NCBI RefSeq assembly: GCF_000209165.1
Contig: NC_009046.1
Coordinates: 868,001-932,000 of the forward strand
DNA length: 64,000 nt
Source of the DNA: Scheffersomyces stipitis CBS 6054
Taxonomy: Eukaryota > Ascomycota > Pichiomycetes > Serinales > Debaryomycetaceae
Reading direction: 5' to 3'
This document shows positions 40,372 to 48,530 of the stretch, piece by piece. Numbering within the stretch: the stretch's first letter is position 1; each line of letters starts with the position of its first letter. The position numbers and the translations under genes are program-made. The notes below the pieces were generated by a model. It saw only the letters and a list, made by a program, of their open reading frames with translations, was not told where the DNA came from and searched no databases.

Positions 40372-43300
40372 TTATTCAATATCCATCATTCCTGCTGAGT
40401 TTCGTAGTTGCTGGAGTAATGGCTTGGGAACTGCCTTCGTAAAGATGTCCGCGATATTATTTGTTGACTGAACTTGGACAACCTTGATCAATTCTTTCTG
40501 TACCTGCTCTCTTATAAAGTGATATCTGATATCAATGTGTTTTGTACGTTGATGAGTTGTTGGATGATTCGTTAAGTTAATACATGACGTATTATCTTCA
40601 TGTACTATAATTGGAAGGGTTACAGGGATTTCCAATTCTTTAAATAGAGTCACCAACCAGAGGACCTCCTTAACTGCTTCAGCAAGTGCCATATACTCGG
40701 CTTCTGTTGTAGATAGTGCAACTGTTGGTTGTTTCTTTGATTTCCACGAGATTAGACTTCCTCCGAACTTAATTGCATATCCTGTTATTGATTTTCTATC
40801 TGACAGCGAAGAACCCCAATCTGCATCAACGTACACCTCGAATTTATCCAGTTTTCCATATACCTGGCCCACAGTCTTTGTTCCTTTTAGGTACCGAAGT
40901 ACATGCTTAGCTGCTACTAGATGTCCCTCTCTAGGATTCTGAAAGTACCGGCTGAGCATGCCAGTAATGAAGCTAATATCTCCCCGAATGGTGTTACTAG
41001 CATATAATAACTTGCCAACAATGGATCTGTAAATTGTAGGATTGGCAAGAATCTTGGTTTCATCTTTATCTAACTGAGCATTTGGAATTGCTGCAGTTCC
41101 AACTGGGTTGCAATCTTGCATTGAGAATTCCTCCAAGATTTTGTCAATGTAGTCTCCCAAATGGGCTCTAATACCCTTTTCTGATTGCTGTATGTTTATT
41201 CCAAGGAACTTCTGTGCAATGCCGAGGTCTTTCATTTTGAATTCCTTCTTCAACAATTCTTTGATAGCCTTGATCTCATTTTCATTACTGCTTGCTATCA
41301 ATAGGTCATCCACATATAAACCAACAATGGTGTTCTTTCTTTTGTATAATCCGAATTCAGCTTGCGACCTAACAAACCCCACCTTCTCAAGAAACGCATT
41401 TATTGTCTTGTTCCATATCAACGGAGCTTGCTTTAGACCATAGAGTGACTTGTTGAGTTTGCATACTTTCCCAAGTTCATTTGTATGCTTGAATCCATCT
41501 GGTTGATTCATGAATATTGGTAAATCGATTTTTCCATTTAGGAATGCTGTCGTTACATCCATCTGATGAACTTTCATCCCATACACAGCAGATACGGAGA
41601 GTAGCACCTTTACACTCTCACTTCTGATTACTGGAGCAAAGGTTTCTTCGTAATCAACACCATATCTCTGTTGAAAACCTCTTGCGACTAATCTTGCTTT
41701 GTATCGACCATCATCCTTGATGGTATACACCCATCTCACACCTAACACTTTTGTTTTATCATTTGGTTTGTCTGCAAGAACCCACGTCTGGTTCATTTCA
41801 TGTGCAGACATTTCATCGTTCATTGCTTCTATCCATTTCCCAGCGTCTTGGCTTCCGACAGCTTCGCTATAGCTTCTGGGAATCTTGGGGCTACCTAAAA
41901 CACTTGTTGTAGCCGTGAACGCATGTCCTCGAATTACCACATTTGCTTCTGACATTTGGTAATCTTCATCATTTGGATCATCATTTAAAGACTCAGGAGA
42001 ACCTCCTTCGTAGTCACTTATGTATTCAATTCTAACCTTCTTGTGAGCCACAGCATTGTCATAAGAGGGAACTGGTGTAAGTTTATGTTTAGTGAGCCTT
42101 TGCTCACTTATCTCTTCCTGATTCATATTTGGTGTATCGTAAGTTCTTCCCGATGCATGAGACTTGCTGTGGATCTGAATCTGTTTCCCCCCAGAATTGG
42201 ATTCATGAGTGAGAAGAAGAGGAAGTGCAGGGCCAGCAAGACGTTGCGGACGTGAAGAAGCATTGGAAGAAGCGCGCAGAGAAACAGGAGAAATCACGGT
42301 GGTAGGCTGTATGGGAAGGGTTTCATCATCATCCGCCTCAGGAGAAATATCCGATTCATAAGAATAGCACGAGTCGTAGTCGGAACAAGATGGTATCGGT
42401 GCGAGAGACATAGTCTCATCATCCATGACATAATCATCGGACATGGCCGAATCATCAGCCAGAGCACCTTCATCAGCCAGCCTACTAGCAACAAGCAGTT
42501 TACTAGCAACAGGCAGGACGACGTCATCAATTACGGTACCATTATCAACAATAGTATCGTCATCAGCCATGGCAGCGTCACCAGCCATGGCCACATCATC
42601 AGACAGAAGATCAGAAATAGGCAGCAACATAGAACGAACAGGAAGAGGTGGGGCAGACACACCCCCAGGAAGGGACACAGAGATAGACAGGATAGGCATA
42701 GACACGGTAGACACGGGAGACACGGTAGACAGGGGAACTGGGAGACCAGGCAGAGAAGCAAAGGGGAACAACAGTTCGTTGAACGTAACAGCATTAGAAC
42801 AAACAACTTTGCGAGAGTGCATTTCATAGATGAGATAAGCATGGCGAGATCCATCGTACCCTAACATCACCCCAGTGATGGCCCTTTCAGAAAACTTCAG
42901 TGGACGGTGAGATTCAGGGATATGGGCATAAGCAGCACATCCATAAGGACGGAGATGCGCAATAACGGGGCGGATCTGGAACCAACGCTCATACGGAGAC
43001 ACGAACGGTGCTTGTAGCAGGGGTTGACGATTAATAAGATAGGCAGCACAGACAACAGCATACGGCCAGAACACAGCAGGCACCGAACCATGAGTCAGAA
43101 GGGTTCGGGCTTTATCAAGAATGGTACGAATAGCACGTTCAGCGGTACCATTCTGATGAGAATTATAAGGCACCGTTCTCTGATGAGAAATCCCTTCGTC
43201 CTGAAGGAATTTGGTCAACGTGGAATTGACATACTCACCCCCGTTATCAGTACGAATACTACCGACACGGTATCCACCACGAGTGGAGAAGAAAGAATGA

Positions 43301-44964
43301 AAGAGCTTGATGTGTCGAATCAATTGAGCGGAGACTTCGGACTTCTGTGCAATGGGGATTACCCATTTTAACTTGGTGAAGTCATCAACAATGATAAGAA
43401 AGTACTTCTCAGGACGATAGGAGGACTTCGGGAAGTGAGGACCTGATACATCAGAGTGAAGTAACTGTAAGGGAGCTGTGGTGACCGTAGCGATGGAAGA
43501 CTTAGGAACATGACGAGTGCTCTTTGCGACATTGCAACTTTCACATGCTGCAGGCAGATAAGAGGCTAGATCATATTTAGAGATAATCGTCTTTTCCAAT
43601 GCGGCATGAGGGTGACCTAGGCGATCATGAAGTACAGATAAAGCATGAACAGGAGCAGGAGGACGAACAAGTGAAAGCGTAAACTTGTAAAGGTTGGAGT
43701 CAGGAAGAACAGAGCCAACAAGTCCTAACACAGGATGAGAGACGGCAGTTGGCAGAAAGTTGAAATTAGATTTGCTACGAGCAGCAGCAACAGCAAGGGA
43801 AACGAGGTTCCTGGCACATCCAGGGACGTAGTAGACATCATGAAGTTCAACAGGAGTTTTACCGGCAAGAAACTTGACAGTACCAGAACCACAAACAGGG
43901 AGAGGGGCGCCATTAGCGCCAAAAATAGAACCAGCTTTCGACGAAACAGTGGGCTTGAAGTCCCAAAACAAGGTAGGATCATTACAGATATGATACGAAG
44001 CACCAGAATCAATAAGGAAATCAGTGGAGGCCAATAACATAGAAGGGGATACATTGAGGGAATACGCCTGGGTGGATGGGGTGGATGCAAAGGCATCACC
44101 AGCGGCAGTAGAAAAAGAATGAACACGAGGAGACAGAGAGGTACGGGACGACAGGAAATGTCCAGTACGAACAGGAGAAGGACAGCTAGTGGCCTTGTGG
44201 CCATTACCAAGACAATTGGTACACTTGAGAACAGGGGAAGTACAAACATTCGAACGGTGGCCCTTACCAGAGCACGTATAGCAACGGGTATTCCAGATAG
44301 GAGAGGTGGCAGGAGCTTTCTGGTGAGACTTCAGTCCAGCAGAGGAGAGAGTAGTCACCGTGAACACAGACCCAGGCGTGGAAGACAGTGAGGTATCGAT
44401 CCGTTTTAGGAACGATTTGAGGTCAGTGAGATCCAAGGTAGCACCAAGTTCCTTGAACTTAGACAAAATATGGTCCAGCTTACAGTGTGTAAGATAGAGG
44501 AGACCAGGAATGTCAGTAGGAGGCTGCTCAGCAAAGTAGGTAGAAAGCAGCTTGGCAGCCGATAACTGAACAGTAGTACTGACCGACGTGTCACTAATCT
44601 TAGCGACCAAACCAGTAACGTACTCGACCTTCTCAGAGTACGTCATAACCGAATAATTGACGTGGATAGCCTCCCAAAGAGCCTGACCAGAAAGATTCTC
44701 GGCAAGAAGAGAATCAACAATCTCTTTAGACACCGTCTTGTCAATAAGCAGCTGAAGCGTCAGGTTAAAAAGAATAAACAACGAAGCCTCGGTAGGTGGT
44801 TCAGATTTTTCAATGAAACCCCGGAACTCCACACCAAGAGTCCCAATAGTGACCTCCATACGCGTACGCCATTCACGATAGTTGAAACGCGAAACTAGTT
44901 TCTGGGAGTCATCAAACTTGATGTTTGAGACGGATTGGCTCATAACCTGTTGAAAATTAGACAT
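40372..44964 (-). CDS. C gag-pol polyprotein with two zinc knuckles
   Basis: An intact 1530-codon ORF starting inside the 5' LTR (MSNFQQVMSQ). Unlike A and B it has two CCHC knuckles in tandem (CYTCSGKGHRSNVC and CTNCLGNGHKATSC, about residues 229-261). Protease IDSGAS, integrase LHDRLGH...CESC with DDE residues (HSDVSGPH, RTDNGGEY, NGTAERA), a Ser/Asp/Met-rich linker with DD[ED]-type repeats, RT (HQMDVTTAFLNG, YVDD) and RNase H (VDADWGSS, TTEAEY, HEDN) follow. The frame has stayed open despite LTR divergence, which suggests that it was active until fairly recently or was preserved by chance. Confidence 0.95.
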   Translation of the reverse strand: MSNFQQVMSQSVSNIKFDDSQKLVSRFNYREWRTRMEVTIGTLGVEFRGFIEKSEPPTEASLFILFNLTLQLLIDKTVSKEIVDSLLAENLSGQALWEAIHVNYSVMTYSEKVEYVTGLVAKISDTSVSTTVQLSAAKLLSTYFAEQPPTDIPGLLYLTHCKLDHILSKFKELGATLDLTDLKSFLKRIDTSLSSTPGSVFTVTTLSSAGLKSHQKAPATSPIWNTRCYTCSGKGHRSNVCTSPVLKCTNCLGNGHKATSCPSPVRTGHFLSSRTSLSPRVHSFSTAAGDAFASTPSTQAYSLNVSPSMLLASTDFLIDSGASYHICNDPTLFWDFKPTVSSKAGSIFGANGAPLPVCGSGTVKFLAGKTPVELHDVYYVPGCARNLVSLAVAAARSKSNFNFLPTAVSHPVLGLVGSVLPDSNLYKFTLSLVRPPAPVHALSVLHDRLGHPHAALEKTIISKYDLASYLPAACESCNVAKSTRHVPKSSIATVTTAPLQLLHSDVSGPHFPKSSYRPEKYFLIIVDDFTKLKWVIPIAQKSEVSAQLIRHIKLFHSFFSTRGGYRVGSIRTDNGGEYVNSTLTKFLQDEGISHQRTVPYNSHQNGTAERAIRTILDKARTLLTHGSVPAVFWPYAVVCAAYLINRQPLLQAPFVSPYERWFQIRPVIAHLRPYGCAAYAHIPESHRPLKFSERAITGVMLGYDGSRHAYLIYEMHSRKVVCSNAVTFNELLFPFASLPGLPVPLSTVSPVSTVSMPILSISVSLPGGVSAPPLPVRSMLLPISDLLSDDVAMAGDAAMADDDTIVDNGTVIDDVVLPVASKLLVASRLADEGALADDSAMSDDYVMDDETMSLAPIPSCSDYDSCYSYESDISPEADDDETLPIQPTTVISPVSLRASSNASSRPQRLAGPALPLLLTHESNSGGKQIQIHSKSHASGRTYDTPNMNQEEISEQRLTKHKLTPVPSYDNAVAHKKVRIEYISDYEGGSPESLNDDPNDEDYQMSEANVVIRGHAFTATTSVLGSPKIPRSYSEAVGSQDAGKWIEAMNDEMSAHEMNQTWVLADKPNDKTKVLGVRWVYTIKDDGRYKARLVARGFQQRYGVDYEETFAPVIRSESVKVLLSVSAVYGMKVHQMDVTTAFLNGKIDLPIFMNQPDGFKHTNELGKVCKLNKSLYGLKQAPLIWNKTINAFLEKVGFVRSQAEFGLYKRKNTIVGLYVDDLLIASSNENEIKAIKELLKKEFKMKDLGIAQKFLGINIQQSEKGIRAHLGDYIDKILEEFSMQDCNPVGTAAIPNAQLDKDETKILANPTIYRSIVGKLLYASNTIRGDISFITGMLSRYFQNPREGHLVAAKHVLRYLKGTKTVGQVYGKLDKFEVYVDADWGSSLSDRKSITGYAIKFGGSLISWKSKKQPTVALSTTEAEYMALAEAVKEVLWLVTLFKELEIPVTLPIIVHEDNTSCINLTNHPTTHQRTKHIDIRYHFIREQVQKELIKVVQVQSTNNIADIFTKAVPKPLLQQLRNSAGMMDIE
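44937..44947 (-). promoter_or_regulatory. C primer-binding site
   Basis: GGCTCATAACC (plus strand) directly inside the C 5' LTR, the third independent occurrence of the initiator tRNA-Met anticodon-arm complement. Confidence 0.85.
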
Positions 44965-45292
44965 TGTATATTAATAAAGATATAGTTAACTCTTGATAAT
45001 GAAGTTCAATTTCAAGTTCTGATTATTCTTCTGATATTGGAGAATATCCTACCATATTTATATTGTTCAGATCCCCTTATCTTCCCCCTTATTCATATTC
45101 CTATCTCCCCCTATTCTTATCTCTAGCCCGCCTCCAATTTCATTACGGATAAGTTCTATTCCGTTGAGGTTACTCCTATTCTCAGAGATAGGACCAGTGG
45201 AACTTCCTTATTTGTAAATTTGCAGCCAGTACTGCACTCAGTCATCTGATTGTTAGATTACAATTATAGTTTCAATTCTCTGAATTTCAACA
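44948..45292 (-). repeat. C 5' LTR
   Basis: A 345-bp LTR with full TGTTGAA...TTCAACA termini. It is followed immediately by the integrase core of copy E (GTTCTGACAATGG). Confidence 0.92.
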
Positions 45293-47985
45293 GTTCTGAC
45301 AATGGAGGTGAGTTTGTCAATCTGACGCTTACTTCATTCTTTGCGGCAGAAGGTATCCAGACCCAGCTCACTGTGCCTGGTAACTCACACCAAAATGGAC
45401 GTGCTGAAAGGCCATTCGCTCCGTTCTTGACAAAACGCGTACCATGATCACTGCGTGTTCTCTTCCTTCACCGCTCTTCCCGCATGCACTCCAACATGCT
45501 GCATTTCTCCTAAACCGGCTACCAACACCTGTTCTCCAAAATCGCTCGCCATTTGAACTCTGGCATGGCGCGAGGCCTATCTTATCTCAACTTAAAGTGT
45601 TTGGGTGTGCTGCCTTTGTGAATGTTCCACCTAATCACCGTCAACTGAAGTTGGTCGCTCGTGCAATCAAGGGTGTTTATCTTGGATCTGATCCGTTTCG
45701 GAAGGCTCATCTTGTTTATGATCTCGCTACCAGACAAGTGATTACCTCTTCTCATGTTCGGTTCCAGGAAAATGTCTTTCCTTTTGCAAGACCTCTGACG
45801 TCAACTGTCGTGTCGGCTACCTCCATTGGTGGTGGTGGTAGTGGTGGTGGAAGTTTTCCTTCTATTCTGGCACCCGCTCCAGGCCTCACTCAGGGTCCTC
45901 ATGTATCTCTGGCCCCATCTCCCTCACCTCCATCCACGCCATCTGGCAGTACTGTTGCTCAATCGCCAGGTTCATCTGCAGCTCTGTCGTCTGCTTCGGC
46001 ACCGGTCTCTCCTGCTGCATCTACTACTCATCTGTCGCAGCCTCCGTCGACTCCTACACCGGTGCCTTCTCCTATTCTGGTGCCTTCTCCTATTCTGGTA
46101 CCTTCTCCTACTCCGGCGCCTGCTTCTGCTCCGGTATCTTCTTCTGCTCCGGTACCCTCTACTTCGGCGGTCCAAACTGCACCTTCCCGTGCCGTTGTTC
46201 CGGTTCAGAGGTCCGATCTGCCTCCCTCTGATCCCTACGAGCTGTCTGACGACTCCTACACAGCTCCTGCTTCTCGTGAGGTACCATCCATTCCTGCTCC
46301 TCGTAAGGTACCATCCCTTCCTGCTCCTCGTCAGGTACCATCCCTTCCTTCAACTCGTAAGGTGCCATCTCTTCCTTCTACTCGTACGGTACCTTCACTT
46401 CCAGCACCTCGTTCAGTACCCTTACTTGCTACTGTTCCTCTCGGTCTTCCTCATCCTGTGGTTGAACCTGCACCCACTATCCCTGGATCCTCATCGGCCA
46501 TACCCATGGAAATAGTTTCTACGGATACTGAGCCTGAACCTATGTCTGAAGATGGCTATGACATGGAAGTGGTCTCTGATCAGGAATTCTTCGATGCTCC
46601 TGAGCAATACGGTACTCATCCACGTTCGTCACCTCTGATCTCCACACGCTCCTCTATGGATGTTCTGCTGGATCAGGAAGAATATCCAGATCGTCAACCT
46701 ATATGGACATCGTGGTGATGGATTCGGATGACCTTTCTTCTTATCACGACTCGGAAATGGAGGATGCCTCCGACATGGATTCCCTTCCGCTTATTCGTCC
46801 TACTTCTAATATGGAAATGGAGGACACCTCCGCCACTTATTCTCTTCCGCTTACTCGTCATACCCCTACTACGCAGACTGTGGTGTCCTCTACACCTCCA
46901 CCTCCTCCTCAACCACTGCCTAGGGTCGTTCAATCCGACTCTCCTCAATCCTCTCCTATTATTGAGGTTCCTGATTCTCCCCCACTTCAATCTCGTTCTC
47001 AGCAATTCCTCCTCCCTCCGGGTCTTTCTCCTACTCGTCTCATTGAGTTGCCTGCTTCAGGGGGGGATGGAACTCATCCTATCGCTGTCTGACCGTGCCT
47101 TGGTCCCTCTGAATTCTGAGGCCAACAACAAACTAACTCATCTTGTTGTATCGCGTCCTCCTCCGGTGAATGGGGTTAAGCATATACTCACCCCGGTTCC
47201 GTCGCGTGATGGAACACATCCACAAACACTCAAGAGGGCACACAGACCAATACTTGTTCCAACACGGTCACAGAGACAACAGAACAATCAAAATTTGATC
47301 AACTATCCACAGAGACAACAAATTGAGTACTTCACCACCGATAGTGAATCGTTTTCAGAAGCAGACAATCCCAACGATCTCGACTATACTGAAACACATG
47401 ACCAACCTCTCATTATGGGTAGCAGTGCATATGTAGTGACCATAATGACTCCACAAGTGCCACGCACCTATGAGGAAGCCACTAACAGTCCTCAACGAGA
47501 ACGATGGATTGAAGCTATGAACAAGGAATTTGGTGCTCAAATGGAAAACTCCACGTGGACTCTTGCTGAGCTTCCTAAGGGAAAACGAGCCCTAGGAATG
47601 AAGTGGGTCTATACCATAAAAGATGATGGAACTTACAAAGCCAGACTAGTTGCTCTTGGTTTTAGACAAAAACATGGAATTGACTATGAAGAAACCTTTG
47701 CGCCTGTGATCAGGAGTGAAAGTATCAAACTTCTACTAGCCATTGCGGCTGTACATAAGATGAAGATTCATCAGATAGATGTCTCGACGGCCTTCCTAAA
47801 TGGGAAGATTGAAACAGAACTCTACAATAAGCAGCCTGAAGGTTTTATAGATGAACAATTTCCATATATGGTTTGCAATTTGAACAAATCACTCTATGGT
47901 CTAAGATCTGGAACTCTACCTACTACTAACAATTTCTTGGAGACGAACGGATTTATTCGATCGAAAGCCGAATTAGGATAAGCAA
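45293..47985 (+). pseudogene. Copy E: truncated, frameshifted B-type element (integrase to RT)
   Basis: Plus-strand copy very close to element B. It begins abruptly in the integrase core (SDNGGEFVNLT) at the C LTR and runs through the Pro/Ser linker into RT (QIDVSTAFLNG). Compared with B it has a 1-nt deletion in the NGRAER region (about 45410), a 1-nt deletion near 46692 and an extra G in a 7-G run near 47060, each shifting the frame. The linker minisatellites are shorter than in B. RT is further damaged (YGLRSGTLPTTNN) before a stop at 47979. The 5' half, protease and LTRs are absent. Confidence 0.92.
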
Positions 47986-48410
47986 AAAACGCAATCGTCG
48001 GTTTATATGTGGATGACTTATTGATAGCAAATAGCGATGAAAATGAAATCAATGCCATTAAATGTTAAAGAAGGAATTCAAAAAATACCTCGGCTTGCAC
48101 AGACAATGAACGTACACTATTTAGAAAAGAATATGGCCCATTTGGGAGACTATACTGATAAACTTCGAAAGAGTGCTATGGAAGATTGTAATCCAGTCGG
48201 AACTGCCGCAATTACAAACTTTCAGAATGATACCAAGATAGTTGACAATCCTACAATCTATTGATCAATGGTTCTTGAGTTTATATATGCTAACAACCCG
48301 ATCAGAGCAGATATTAGCTTCATTAATGATAGGCATTTCCAGAATCCCCGAGACGGTCATTTAATCGCAGGAAAGCATGCACTTCGGTACCTAAAAGGAA
48401 CAAAGGTATA
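47986..48410 (+). pseudogene. Relic F: C-type RT fragment fused in register to copy E
   Basis: Directly after E, at the equivalent position of RT, homology switches from family B to family C: IVGLYVDDLLIANSDENEINAIK (C: IVGLYVDDLLIASSNENEIKAIK), then MAHLGDYTDK, EDCNPVGTAAITN, NPTIY, RADISFIND, FQNPRDGHLIAGKHALRYLKGTK. Several short deletions and stops mark it as dead. Homology ends around 48410, near the start of RNase H. FIG4 ends 120 bp further on. Confidence 0.88.
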
Positions 48411-48530
48411 TTGTATGGAGAATTACAGTTGCAATTTAACTATCAAATTATTACATAGCTGCATAACAGAAGTTTACCTAAGGAAATCTTGCCTGCAAGA
48501 GTTAAATTCCTAATTTTCTGATGTATATGC

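Larger units (their letters stand above)
39994..45292 (-). mobile_element. Element C: Ty5-like retrotransposon with intact ORF
   Basis: Family C element in minus orientation. The 3' LTR is 39994-40347 (its last seven bases are missing at the A1 junction), the polypurine tract (ATGGGGGGA, minus strand) adjoins 40348-40356, the ORF is 40372-44964, the primer site is 44937-44947 and the 5' LTR is 44948-45292. The two LTRs differ by a 16-bp indel and several substitutions, so this insertion is older than A2 or B. Its right flank is the integrase region of copy E, but no target duplication can be checked because its left outer flank has been replaced by A1. Confidence 0.93.
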
